Shown piece by piece: positions 43,936 through 52,978 of a stretch of 64,000 bases of DNA. Source of the stretch: an uncultured Eubacteriales bacterium (GTDB taxonomy: Bacteria > Bacillota > Clostridia > TANB77 > CAG-508); the NCBI GenBank assembly GCA_949840345.1, contig CATKWX010000002.1, positions 1-64,000 on the forward strand, read 5' to 3'. Position 1 is the first letter of the stretch. Each line of letters opens with the position of its first letter. The position numbers were made by a program, and so were the translations under genes. The notes below the pieces were generated by a model that worked only from the letters and a program-made list of their open reading frames with translations, did not search any database and had not been told where the DNA came from.

Positions 43936-44499
43936 ATGAAATGTCAAAATTGTGGAGAAAATGAAGCAAATTTTAGGTATACAGAAATAATAAATGGCGT
44001 AAAAAAAGAAATTGCACTATGCGATGAGTGCAAGAAAAAATTGGGAATACAAGGTTTAGATTTTAACATACCAATAGATTTTTCTAGCTTCTTTGGAGAT
44101 TTCTTAAATGAATATGATGACTCTACGTTATTTCCAATGTTATCAACTAAAAAACAACTAAAATGCGATAATTGTGGTATGACTTATGATGAATTTATGA
44201 AGGAAGGAAAATTTGGTTGTAGTAATTGCTATAATGTATTTGATTCAAAAATAGAACCAATTCTAAAGAGAATACACGGAGAAAGTAAATATTTAGGAAG
44301 AAAAGGTAAAATTCCTAAGGCTAATAATAAAGGAAATGATACTGTAGGGAACGACGCCCCCGTCGTTCCGCCAGCTAATCCAAGCAATACCACAGATATA
44401 ACAGAACTAAAAAAAGAACTTAAAAAATTAATTAAAGAAGAGAAGTATGAAGAGGCGGCAGTTCTTAGAGACAAAATAAAACAATTGGAGCAACAATAA
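43936..44499 (+). CDS. mcsA: McsA, zinc-binding activator of the McsB arginine kinase
   Basis: 187 aa. CxxC pairs MKCQNCGENEAN, ALCDECKKKLG, LKCDNCGMTYDEFMKEGKFG and CSNCYNVF form the two zinc-binding units; the UVR domain at the C-terminus is ELKKLIKEEKYEEAAVLRDK. McsA activates McsB and helps inactivate CtsR on stress. A 27-bp GC palindrome (44344-44370) is inserted in frame in the linker, translated as VGNDAPVVP. Confidence 0.93.
   Translation: MKCQNCGENEANFRYTEIINGVKKEIALCDECKKKLGIQGLDFNIPIDFSSFFGDFLNEYDDSTLFPMLSTKKQLKCDNCGMTYDEFMKEGKFGCSNCYNVFDSKIEPILKRIHGESKYLGRKGKIPKANNKGNDTVGNDAPVVPPANPSNTTDITELKKELKKLIKEEKYEEAAVLRDKIKQLEQQ
44344..44370. repeat. GC palindrome inserted in frame in mcsA
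   Basis: GTAGGGAACGACG-CCC-CCGTCGTTCCG, 27 bp or nine codons, nearly identical to the intergenic copy at 44517-44543. Confidence 0.9.
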
Positions 44500-44516
44500 A
44501 ACCTGCCATAAACGTT

Positions 44517-44543
44517 GTAGGGAACGACGCCCTCGTCGTTCCG
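44517..44543. repeat. GC palindrome between mcsA and mcsB
   Basis: GTAGGGAACGACGCCCTCGT followed by CGTTCCG, preceded by AAACGTT as in other copies with the lead-in. Confidence 0.9.
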
Positions 44544-44584
44544 TGCTTCGAAGGCTAATTCGATTTTTGAAAGGAGAAACAAAT

Positions 44585-45601
44585 ATGGTAAATTGGTATT
44601 TACAAAATGGTAAAGAATCAGACATAGTAGTAAGTAGTAGAATTAGATTAGCAAGGAATTTAAATGATATTCCATTTACAAAAAAATATAAAAATAAAGA
44701 TGCATTAAAGATAATAGATAAATTAGAAGAAGTATTACCGAGTATCGGATATGGTTTAAAGCTATTAAAAATGAAAGATATAGATGATATTACAATTATG
44801 AGTCTTATAGAAAAACATATAATAAGTCCAGATTTTGCACTAAATAAAAACGAAATAAGAGCAATTGCAATAAACGAAGATGAGAATATATGTATAATGA
44901 TAAATGAAGAAGATCATTTAAGAATACAAGTATTTTCTGCAGGACTTGAACTAGAGGCACTATTAAATTTAATAACTGAAATAGATAAAAAGCTAGAAAG
45001 TAAATTAAATTATGCATATAGCGAAAAATACGGATTCTTAACTAGTTGCCCAACTAACGTAGGAACAGGACTTAGAGCTTCTGTTATGGTCCATTTACCA
45101 GCACTAACTATAACTAGAAATATAAATAAGGTATTAGAAGTTGTAAGTGATTTTGGAATGAATATAAGAGGTATATATGGGGAAGGAACAAAAACAAAAG
45201 GAAATATGTATCAAGTTTCTAATAAGCAAACACTAGGAATGTCTGAAACTGAAATTATAAAGAATCTAAAATTAATTACAGAAAAAATAATAGAACAAGA
45301 AAGACTTGCAAGAAAGTATTTAACAAAAAATAGTATTGAGCTAGAAGATAAAGTTTATAGAGCATATGGAATATTATCAAATTGCAAGAAAATATCGTCA
45401 GAAGAGTGCAATAAATTATTATCAGATATAAAATTAGGTACAGATTTAGGCATAATACAAGAATTGACAGATTTAAAGGTAAATGAATTAGAAATATATA
45501 CAATGCCTGCGAATTTGCAGAAATATATAGGGGAAGTATGCGACGAATATACCCGAGACATAAAACGTGCAGAGGTAATAAAGAAAATAATAAATGAATA
45601 G
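44585..45601 (+). CDS. mcsB: Protein arginine kinase McsB
   Basis: 338 aa of the phosphagen kinase family: VVSSRIRLARNLNDIPF, the CPTNVGTGLRASVMVHLPAL loop with the active-site cysteine, and GTKTKGNMYQVSNKQTLG. It phosphorylates arginines, marking proteins for ClpCP and inactivating CtsR. ATG 44585 follows AAGGAGAA; a frame start at 44543 lies within a repeat. clpC follows after 12 bp. Confidence 0.95.
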   Translation: MVNWYLQNGKESDIVVSSRIRLARNLNDIPFTKKYKNKDALKIIDKLEEVLPSIGYGLKLLKMKDIDDITIMSLIEKHIISPDFALNKNEIRAIAINEDENICIMINEEDHLRIQVFSAGLELEALLNLITEIDKKLESKLNYAYSEKYGFLTSCPTNVGTGLRASVMVHLPALTITRNINKVLEVVSDFGMNIRGIYGEGTKTKGNMYQVSNKQTLGMSETEIIKNLKLITEKIIEQERLARKYLTKNSIELEDKVYRAYGILSNCKKISSEECNKLLSDIKLGTDLGIIQELTDLKVNELEIYTMPANLQKYIGEVCDEYTRDIKRAEVIKKIINE

Positions 45602-45613
45602 GAGGTTGATTTT

Positions 45614-48076
45614 ATGTCATATAAATTTACAAGTAGCGCCGAGAGGGTGCTAGAAATTGCAAATGATATTGCGTTAGAACTAGGACACAACTATGTTGGA
45701 ACAGAACATATTTTATATGGATTAGCCAAAGAAGAAAGAGGTGTTGCAAGTAAAGTTTTAGAAAAACAAGGAGTAACACCTGATACAGTTGTAGAAAAAA
45801 TAGAAGAGCTTGTAGGACGTGAAGATACAGTTGCAGAAAGCACTGTAGGATTTACTCCGAGAACAAAAAGAGTAATGGAAAATGCTTTTCGCGAAAGTAA
45901 AAAGATGGGTTCAGACTACATAGGAACAGAGCATTTATTAATAGGAATTATGAGAGAAGGAGATAGCATAGCTGTTAGAATAATGCTAGAGCTAGAAGTA
46001 AATCCACAAAAACTATATAATGAAATAGTAAAGGTAGTAAATGAATATGATAATAATTCTACTGGCGAAACAGAAACAAATACAAAAGTAAATACAAGCT
46101 ATAATTCTACACAAACTTTAAACCAATTTGGAAGTGATTTAACAAAACTTGCTGAAAGCGGAAAACTAGACCCAGTAATAGGTAGAAAAGATGAAATAGA
46201 AAGAGTAATACAAATATTATCGAGAAGAACAAAGAATAATCCTTGTTTGATAGGTGAGCCAGGAGTTGGAAAAACAGCTGTTGTAGAAGGATTAGCACAA
46301 AAAATAGTTTCTGGAGATGTTCCAGAAATATTGAAAAATAAAAGAGTAGTATCTATGGATATATCTTCAATGGTAGCAGGTGCAAAGTATAGAGGAGATT
46401 TTGAAGAGAGAATAAAAAAATCTTTAAATGAAGTAAAAAAGGCTGGAGATGTAATTTTATTCATAGATGAAATTCATACAATAGTTGGTGCAGGAGCTGC
46501 AGAAGGGGCAATAGATGCAGCTAATATAATGAAGCCATTACTTGCAAGAGGAGAAATTCAAGTAGTTGGTGCAACAACTTTAAACGAATATAGAAAATAT
46601 ATAGAAAAAGATGCAGCCTTAGAAAGAAGATTTCAACCCATTACAGTAAATGAGCCTACTTTAGATGATAGTATACAAATATTAAAGGGAATTAGAGATA
46701 AATACGAAGCTCATCACAATGTAAAAATTTCAGACGAAGCAATTGAGGCAGCTGTAAATCTTTCAAGTAGATATATAAACGATAGATTTTTGCCAGATAA
46801 GGCAATAGATTTAATAGATGAGGCATCTTCTAAAATTAGACTAAGAGCATATACAGAGCCAGAAAGTATAAAGAAAATAGAAGAGGATTTAAGCAATACT
46901 AAAAAAGAAAAAGAAGAAGCCATAACAATTCAAGACTTTGAAAAGGCAGCTAATTTAAGAGATAAAGAGCATACTTTAAAAGCTGAGTTAGAAAAACAAA
47001 AAGCAAAATGGAAAGATAAAAATACAAAAAATATTATAAATATAACTTCAGAAGATATTGCAGATGTTATTGCTATGTGGACAGGAATTCCAGCACAGAA
47101 AATTAATCAAAGCGAAAATGAGAAATTAAAGAAATTAGAAGAAACCTTGCATAAGAGAGTTGTGGGTCAAGTAGAAGCGGTAACAGCAGTTGCAAAAGCA
47201 ATAAGAAGAGGTAGAGTTGGTTTAAAAGACCCAAAGCGCCCAATAGGCTCATTCCTTTTCCTAGGACCTACTGGTGTAGGCAAAACAGAGTTATCTAAGG
47301 CACTTGCGGAAAGCTTATTTGGAGACGAAAACGCCATAATTAGAGTAGATATGTCTGAATATATGGAGTCACATTCTACTTCTAAAATGATAGGCTCACC
47401 TCCAGGATATGTTGGATTTGATGAAGGTGGAGGCTTAACAGAGAAGGTCAGAAGAAAACCATATTCAGTAATATTATTTGATGAAATAGAAAAAGCACAT
47501 CCAGATGTAATGAATATGTTACTTCAAATACTAGAAGACGGAAGACTTACAGATTCACACGGAAGAACAGTTAATTTCAAAAACACAGTAATTATAATGA
47601 CATCAAATGTAGGAGCAAGATTAATTACAGATAAGAAAACATTAGGATTTACAAGTAATTTAGGAGATACAGATTCTGCCGAAAAAGAATATGAGGCAAT
47701 AAAGAAAGAAGTATTAGCAGAATTAAAGAAACAATTTAGACCAGAATTTATAAATCGTGTAGACGAGGTAATAGTATTCCACAAATTGACCAAAACTGAC
47801 CTTGGAGAAATTGTTGATATAATGCTAAAACAAGTAAAAGAAAGATTACTAGACCAAGGAATGACAATAGATGTAGATAGTTTGGCAAAAGACTTAATAA
47901 TAAAAAAAGGCACAGACGAAAACTTTGGTGCAAGACCATTAAGAAGAGCAATACAAAGCATATTAGAAGATAAACTAGCAGAAGAAATACTAGATGGAAA
48001 TATAAAGCCGGGAGATAAGGCAAAAGTAACGGCCAAAGATGAGGAGATTCTGGTAAAAGTAAAAGCAAAGAAATAA
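45614..48076 (+). CDS. clpC: ATP-dependent unfoldase ClpC
   Basis: 820 aa, class I Hsp100. Clp_N repeats (residues 1-145: FTSSAERVLEIANDIALELG), AAA1 with Walker A GEPGVGKTA and ILFIDEIHTIVGAG, a UVR-containing middle domain (KEEAITIQDFEKAANLRDKE), AAA2 with GPTGVGKTELSKALAE, and a C-terminal D2-small domain. It feeds arginine-phosphorylated and other clients to ClpP. Last gene of the ctsR operon. A terminator (48081-48120) follows. Confidence 0.97.
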   Translation: MSYKFTSSAERVLEIANDIALELGHNYVGTEHILYGLAKEERGVASKVLEKQGVTPDTVVEKIEELVGREDTVAESTVGFTPRTKRVMENAFRESKKMGSDYIGTEHLLIGIMREGDSIAVRIMLELEVNPQKLYNEIVKVVNEYDNNSTGETETNTKVNTSYNSTQTLNQFGSDLTKLAESGKLDPVIGRKDEIERVIQILSRRTKNNPCLIGEPGVGKTAVVEGLAQKIVSGDVPEILKNKRVVSMDISSMVAGAKYRGDFEERIKKSLNEVKKAGDVILFIDEIHTIVGAGAAEGAIDAANIMKPLLARGEIQVVGATTLNEYRKYIEKDAALERRFQPITVNEPTLDDSIQILKGIRDKYEAHHNVKISDEAIEAAVNLSSRYINDRFLPDKAIDLIDEASSKIRLRAYTEPESIKKIEEDLSNTKKEKEEAITIQDFEKAANLRDKEHTLKAELEKQKAKWKDKNTKNIINITSEDIADVIAMWTGIPAQKINQSENEKLKKLEETLHKRVVGQVEAVTAVAKAIRRGRVGLKDPKRPIGSFLFLGPTGVGKTELSKALAESLFGDENAIIRVDMSEYMESHSTSKMIGSPPGYVGFDEGGGLTEKVRRKPYSVILFDEIEKAHPDVMNMLLQILEDGRLTDSHGRTVNFKNTVIIMTSNVGARLITDKKTLGFTSNLGDTDSAEKEYEAIKKEVLAELKKQFRPEFINRVDEVIVFHKLTKTDLGEIVDIMLKQVKERLLDQGMTIDVDSLAKDLIIKKGTDENFGARPLRRAIQSILEDKLAEEILDGNIKPGDKAKVTAKDEEILVKVKAKK

Positions 48077-48080
48077 TAGA

Positions 48081-48120
48081 AAAAATACAGCTATAAAAAT
48101 AACTATAGCTGTATTTTTTT
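48081..48120 (+). terminator. ctsR operon terminator
   Basis: AAAAATACAGCTATA / TATAGCTGTATTTTTT with an AAAATAAC loop. Confidence 0.88.
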
Positions 48121-48139
48121 GATTATTCTTCTTCCAGAA

Positions 48140-48234
48140 AATTAAAATCCTCACACAGGGTTTACGTGTATAATTGCATTAGATACATTATCTAAATTTA
48201 AAATATCTTTTTCTAAATTATCTGCTAAATCGTG
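48140..48234 (-). pseudogene. Duplicated 3' end of the CDF transporter gene
   Basis: About 95 bp nearly identical to 50467-50561, the last codons of the CDF transporter. On the minus strand it still reads NLDNVSNAIIHVNPV and a stop. It flanks the inserted block 48.24-50.47 kb. The remainder up to 48434 is A/T-rich with a possible promoter for the next gene. Confidence 0.85.
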
Positions 48235-48434
48235 AATAGAGAATTGACAAAAATTTAGCTATTTTGTTTAATTGCGTCGAATATTGACGAACAAATTTTC
48301 TTGAACTTAATTTTAAAACATGATATAATAAAATTGTCATGGTTATGACAAAAGTGGACTTGTAATTGCATTTAATTATGTTTTTCTCAAGTTCATAGAG
48401 TGTAAGCTTAATAATTAATATGGAGGTTTTTCTT

Positions 48435-48941
48435 ATGAAAATTACTAAACGGATCTTATCTATTGTCTTGGCACTTTGTTTCTGTATAATTGGTACAACT
48501 TCTGTATCAGCGGCAGAAACGGAAACGGCAATTTTTGATTTGCCTGACGACGCTATTATCCTTTATCAAGATGCGGATACAGTTATGTATCAATCTAAAT
48601 CAGAGTCCGACAGCTTTAATATGATAAACAGCGCAAGAACGCCTGTTGATTATGAAAGCGTTTGGCTTAATAAGTCAAAATCGGGTTCTTTTCGCATTTA
48701 TAATTCTCGAAACGGCAAAGTGGGAATAACATGGAAAGTTGAATCTAATTCCAACGATTCCCATGCACAAATTTATATGACGAATTCATATGGACTCGTG
48801 GTACTTGCCACATATGATGTTCACCCGTCTGATGGAGATGTCTTCTTCAGAACTACTGGGGCAAAGGGCTATTATACATTAAATTATATAGCTGAAACCA
48901 CAGTTGGTATGCGCATAATGTGTTGGATGTACGACATCTGA
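48435..48941 (+). CDS. Secreted protein of unknown function (cassette gene)
   Basis: 168 aa. Signal peptide (MKITKRILSIVLALCFCIIG, cleavage near VSAAE), then a soluble domain without cysteines rich in Ser/Asn (ARTPVDYESVWLNKSKSGSF, YMTNSYGLVVLATYDVHPSD). Not recognised; it looks like a small beta-rich surface or secreted factor. One CGG as Arg and codons such as GGA, TCC, CGC, GAC and GCG set it apart. GGAGGTTTTTCTT precedes the ATG. Confidence 0.6.
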   Translation: MKITKRILSIVLALCFCIIGTTSVSAAETETAIFDLPDDAIILYQDADTVMYQSKSESDSFNMINSARTPVDYESVWLNKSKSGSFRIYNSRNGKVGITWKVESNSNDSHAQIYMTNSYGLVVLATYDVHPSDGDVFFRTTGAKGYYTLNYIAETTVGMRIMCWMYDI

Positions 48942-48973
48942 TAATTTAATTTAAACTATAGCTTACACTCGGA

Positions 48974-49003
48974 AACCAGGCACATTTTATATGTGTCTGG
49001 CTC
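48974..49003. terminator. Bidirectional terminator
   Basis: AACCAGGCACAT / ATGTGTCTGGCT with a TTTAT loop, between the secreted-protein gene and the converging anti-sigma gene. Confidence 0.7.
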
Positions 49004-49007
49004 TCTT

Positions 49008-49886
49008 TTATTTATTAATCATATATTCTTCTATATTTGGTTCTTGTATATCTTCATCTTGTACAGTATTAAATTCATAATAGTAATCTATAATTGTATC
49101 ATTGATTTCTCTACTACTTCCTACTGTTCCACCAAGTATTCTTATAGGAAGTCCCGTTTCTTTGTCTATATATATTCCGTAATCTCCTTGTCCATTTGGT
49201 ATGATATTATTTTGAAAATTAGAGATATAGTAGCAGTCTACACCATTGCATTTTACACTTCTTATTGATGCTAGAATAGAATTCTTAACGAAGTGTTGTT
49301 TCATATTTTCATATATAGAATTAGAATTATTAAATATTTTTAAATTTGTTTTGGAATTTAAAAATGCAGTTTTTCCATTATTAGATTCCATATATGTATT
49401 TGTTTTACCATTATCAGAGTATTCTACTATTTTCGAACTTTTTTCATTATTTAAAGAAATCAAAGTTGTTAATGATTTTCCATCTTTACAATAAGTATCT
49501 ATAACTTGACTGTTTGTTCCACTATATATGTATGTTTTTATATGATAATTTTTGATATTTCTATTTCCTTCATATTTTTTTGAAAGATTTGACATTATAA
49601 TAGCTTTTCTTCCTATGATTATTAATACTATAGCTATTATAATAAGTATTATTATTTTTAGTATTTTTAATTTTGTATTGAATTTTTTCATGTAGTTTAT
49701 TTCTTTTTTGTTTGCTCTGTCGATATTAGTCTGAATATTTTCATTCATACTTTTTAATACTTTTGTGCATTCACCACAATTTTTTATATGTTCTTCTATA
49801 TAGTTTTTGGTTTCTTCATTGGTTAGATTCTCAATGTAATTAGGTAATAAATCTTGAACAATTTTACAATCTCTTTTCTTTTCCAT
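49008..49886 (-). CDS. Anti-sigma factor with zinc-finger head and one membrane helix
   Basis: 292 aa. The N-terminal zf-HC2/ZAS domain has DCKIVQDLLPNYIENLTNEE and HIKNCGECTKVL (His-x3-Cys-x2-Cys), followed by one membrane helix (ILKIIILIIIAIVLIIIGRK). The extracellular part is about 190 aa, similar to outer-membrane-lipoprotein-sorting-type folds. It holds the ECF sigma factor encoded just upstream. The second in-frame ATG fits the site AAAGGAGGT best. The gene overlaps the sigma gene by 23 bp (29 from the upstream ATG). Confidence 0.82.
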   Translation of the reverse strand: MEKKRDCKIVQDLLPNYIENLTNEETKNYIEEHIKNCGECTKVLKSMNENIQTNIDRANKKEINYMKKFNTKLKILKIIILIIIAIVLIIIGRKAIIMSNLSKKYEGNRNIKNYHIKTYIYSGTNSQVIDTYCKDGKSLTTLISLNNEKSSKIVEYSDNGKTNTYMESNNGKTAFLNSKTNLKIFNNSNSIYENMKQHFVKNSILASIRSVKCNGVDCYYISNFQNNIIPNGQGDYGIYIDKETGLPIRILGGTVGSSREINDTIIDYYYEFNTVQDEDIQEPNIEEYMINK

Positions 49887-50367
49887 AATCATCTACCTCC
49901 TTTAATTTTTGTTTTCCTCTGTAAAAAGATACTCTTACCCAACTCTCTGTTTTATTTAGTATATCTGCTATTTCTCTAAAGGTTAATTCTTCTGTAATCC
50001 TTAAATATATTACTTTTTGAACTTCTTTATCTAATTTTTTGATATCTTTATATAAATTCATTTTATCTTCACTTGAAATAAAGGTGTCTTCTATATTTTC
50101 CAGTGCTTCTAGAGAAAAAAATTCATTATCTTTTAAGCTCACAAACTTTTTATTTCTTTTTAATTCATCATACCATAGGTTTTTTGCTATTTGGCATAGC
50201 CACACAGATAATTTACAAGTTCCTTTAAATGAATTTATTTTTTTTACAGCCCTATAAAAAGTTTCTTGAGTTAGTTCTTCTGAAAGCTCATTATTATGAG
50301 TTAGGCAAAACAAGTATTTATTTACTGTTGCAAAATATTCTTTATATATATCTGACATATCTTGCAT
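49864..50367 (-). CDS. ECF-type RNA polymerase sigma factor
   Basis: 167 aa. Region 2: YLFCLTHNNELSEELTQETF, KGTCKLSVWLCQIAKNLWYD. Region 4: LYLRI-like VIYLRITEELTFREIADILN, KTESWVRVSFYRGKQKLKEV. Its anti-sigma factor follows. AAGGAGGTAATTT precedes the ATG. Confidence 0.92.
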   Translation of the reverse strand: MQDMSDIYKEYFATVNKYLFCLTHNNELSEELTQETFYRAVKKINSFKGTCKLSVWLCQIAKNLWYDELKRNKKFVSLKDNEFFSLEALENIEDTFISSEDKMNLYKDIKKLDKEVQKVIYLRITEELTFREIADILNKTESWVRVSFYRGKQKLKEVDDYGKEKRL

Positions 50368-50476
50368 AAATTACCTCCTTTTATATAAGACTGTTTTATT
50401 TTCATTTTGTTACAATTTTTGATAAAAAAATTAAACAGTTCTCAAATTTGAAATTGAGAACTGCTAATTAAAATTC

Positions 50477-51335
50477 TTATACAGGGTTTACGTGTATAAT
50501 TGCATTAGATACATTATCTAAATTTAAAATATCCTTTTCTAAATTATCTGCTAAAGCGTGGCTATCAAATGTAGATAAGTTTCCATCCACAGAAATTGTT
50601 AGGATAATAACATACTTATATCCAGAAGGGGTAGAGTACAAATCAGAAATAGATTTTATTTCCGGATATTTTTTTGCAAGTTCTAATATTGTATTTTTTG
50701 TAAAGTCATCAATAGAAATATCCATTAAAACATTGTAGCTTTCTATAAATATGGTAAGACCTGTATAAAAAATCCATATAGAAATTCCAATTCCAACTAC
50801 ACCATCAAACCAAAAAATATCTACTAATGTAAGTAAAATAGAAATTAAAGTAAAGCTAGTAACGATACAGTCATTTCTATGGTCTTTGCAATTTGCTTCT
50901 AGTAAAATATTGTTATATTTTTTGTGCAAATTTTTTGTATAAATGTATAAACAAAGTTTAATAATTATTGTAACAATACAAACTATTATTAACCAAATAG
51001 AAAATTCTAATTTATTATTATTAACAATTGATAATATAGAATCTATAAATAATTTTACTGAAACTATAATCATAGATAAACTAATTAGAAATGAGAATAT
51101 ATATTCAGCTTTTCCGATGACCAAAGTTATGAGTATTATCATTAGGTTCGCTCGCAATTTTGTTTCCAATAAAAGTCATAAGAGACGCAAAAATATCAGA
51201 TGCACTGTTTAGGGCATCTGCAATCATAGCTTGACTACCAGATATAAAACCAATTAATCCTTTTATAATAAGCAAAAATAAATTGCCAAAGATTCCAAGA
51301 ATTCCAGCAATTTTAGTACTTTTAAATCTATCCAT
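50477..51335 (-). CDS. Cation diffusion facilitator (CDF), two frames joined by a +1 shift at CGG
   Basis: The first frame from ATG 51335 (site GGAGGATGCTT) has the start of the membrane domain with SGSQAMIADALNSASDIFAS and PNDNTHNFGH. It reaches an in-frame CGG (51116-51114) and ends at TGA two codons later. Skipping the C gives GH-G-KAEYIFSFLISLS, the conserved HPFGHGKAE motif of CDF carriers, and runs on through helices 4-6, FDGVVGIGISIWIFYTG and the cytoplasmic domain to 50477. The joined product has 285 aa, normal for the family, which exports Zn, Fe or Mn. Its last codons are duplicated at 48140. Confidence 0.9.
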
Positions 51336-51395
51336 AAGCATCCTCCAATAATACAATTTTATCACATAATAATATATATGGCAATGTAAGAATTT

Positions 51396-51549
51396 TATCA
51401 AAAATATAATATATATAATTTTTTAAATTCACTCCCAACTGCATAACAGTATGTATGCCGAAATTTACTTTCGTAATTTCTGCAACATACTGTAATTTGT
51501 CGGTTCCCACATTCGTTCATTTAAAAATTATATATATTATATTTTGATA
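51396..51549. repeat. Long palindromic element D
   Basis: Outer arms TATCAAAAATATAATATATA and TATATATTATATTTTGATA are nearly perfect over 30 bp. The centre continues pairing with ACAGTATGT / ACATACTGT and GAAATT / AATTTC. The whole 150 bp can fold into one long hairpin. Confidence 0.8.
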
Positions 51550-51771
51550 AATATGCTGCAAACTGTAGGAGCTTTACAAAAGCTCGTCCGTTCTAATGGA
51601 AGGGTGCCATAAAATCTGCATAAGAATTTCTAAATTTTTTCAATTTGCATTCGTAATTTTATTCTTTTATTATATTTTGATAAACATATTGCAAACAATG
51701 TAGGGGCATCGTTTGCGGGAATACCATGTAGGGAACGACGCCCTCGTCGTTCCGCAGACACCACTGTGCCC
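51550..51771. repeat. GC-palindrome repeats before the XRE gene
   Basis: ATGCTGCAAACTGTAGGAGC with AGCTCGTCCG (51564-51590), and ACATATTGCAAACAATG with the composite copy 51699-51771 (GTAGGGGCATCGTTTGCGGG, GTAGGGAACGACGCCCTCGT, CACCACTGTGCCC). No gene between 51402 and 51775. Confidence 0.85.
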
Positions 51772-51775
51772 ATGT

Positions 51776-52099
51776 CTATTCACCTACTATAACTTTAGCT
51801 ATATTATAAATAAGTTTATATTTATCTTGTGGGCAATTAGCTAAAAGCTCTGAGAATTCCTTGTTTAAATAATTCTTAGAATTAGTAGAAACTCCTTCTA
51901 AAATAAATCCTTTACTTACATCTAGAATTTCACACATTTGGTCTAATCTTTTTAAACTAAGTTCAGAAGAACCACATTCAATTCTACTTAAATATGCTAC
52001 AGACATATCTAGCTTTTCTGCAAATTTTTCTTGAGTCATATGTTTATTCTGTCTTGCTTTTTTTAGTCTTTCTCCAATGATATTATAATCAAGAGCCAT
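51776..52099 (-). CDS. XRE-family transcription regulator
   Basis: 107 aa. HTH_3: NIIGERLKKARQNKHMTQEK, LDMSVAYLSRIECGSSELSL, LDQMCEILDVSKGFIL. A short C-terminal tail (YLNKEFSELLANCPQDKYKL) is shared by many Clostridial regulators of this size. An upstream in-frame ATG at 52174 lacks a site; ATAGGTGAT precedes 52099. Confidence 0.88.
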   Translation of the reverse strand: MALDYNIIGERLKKARQNKHMTQEKFAEKLDMSVAYLSRIECGSSELSLKRLDQMCEILDVSKGFILEGVSTNSKNYLNKEFSELLANCPQDKYKLIYNIAKVIVGE

Positions 52100-52278
52100 T
52101 TTTATATCACCTATCCTTATAATTACTATGCCCATAAATATAGCATTTATAAGTATAGTTTTACAGAAATGCATATGTTAACTTTTACTCCCAGTATAAA
52201 TTTTAAAAAATGCTTGCAAAAAAAAATATTTGTGATAGAATAATAAAAAAGAAAATTTGTTTGTTTATGGAGGTCAAT

Positions 52279-52878
52279 ATGTACGCATATATTAAAGGAG
52301 TTTTAGATATAAAAACTAATGGATATGTAGTTGTAGAAACAGGAGGAATAGGATATAAAATATTTATGTCTTTAAAATCTATTGAAAATCTTGGAGAAGT
52401 TGGAAATACAGTTAAAGTATATACACATTATTATGTAAGGGAAGATAATATAAGTTTGTATGGATTTACGAGTAATGACGAATTAAGAATGTTTGAATTA
52501 TTATTATCTGTTAGTGGAATTGGGGCGAAATCTGCAATAGCAATGCTTTCTGAAATAAGTCCATCTAGCTTTGCATTAGCTGTAATTTCAAATGATGTAA
52601 GTAAATTAGTAAAAATACCAGGAATAGGAAACAAAACTGCAGCAAGAATTGTATTAGAATTAAAAGACAAGCTAAAAACAGAAGAGGCATTAACTGCTTC
52701 AGAAGAAACTATAACAGCAATAAAAGAAGACAACAAAAATGGAGAAGTAATCGCAGCTCTACAAGTTTTAGGATACACTAGAAAAGAAATAGATAAGGCA
52801 TTAGAAAAAATAGATATAGATTCAACTGCACTAGAAGACGCAATAAAACAAGCATTAAAATTATTGCAAACATTGTAA
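52279..52878 (+). CDS. ruvA: Holliday junction branch migration protein RuvA
   Basis: 199 aa. N-terminal OB fold (MYAYIKGVLDIKTNGYVVVE), two HhH motifs (LLLSVSGIGAKSAIAML; LVKIPGIGNKTAARIVLELK) and the C-terminal RuvB-binding domain (VIAALQVLGYTRKEIDKALE). ATG 52279 follows ATGGAGGTCAAT. The last codons LLQTL and the stop are formed by the repeat lead-in TTATTGCAAACATTGTAAGG. ruvB does not follow; rarA does. Confidence 0.95.
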   Translation: MYAYIKGVLDIKTNGYVVVETGGIGYKIFMSLKSIENLGEVGNTVKVYTHYYVREDNISLYGFTSNDELRMFELLLSVSGIGAKSAIAMLSEISPSSFALAVISNDVSKLVKIPGIGNKTAARIVLELKDKLKTEEALTASEETITAIKEDNKNGEVIAALQVLGYTRKEIDKALEKIDIDSTALEDAIKQALKLLQTL

Positions 52879-52978
52879 GGGTAAGAGACCAGTATATTTA
52901 ATTGCTTACAATAAGCATATTGCAAACGTTATTATCTAAAACTACGAATATATAAACAATGAGAAGAGGAGAATGTTT

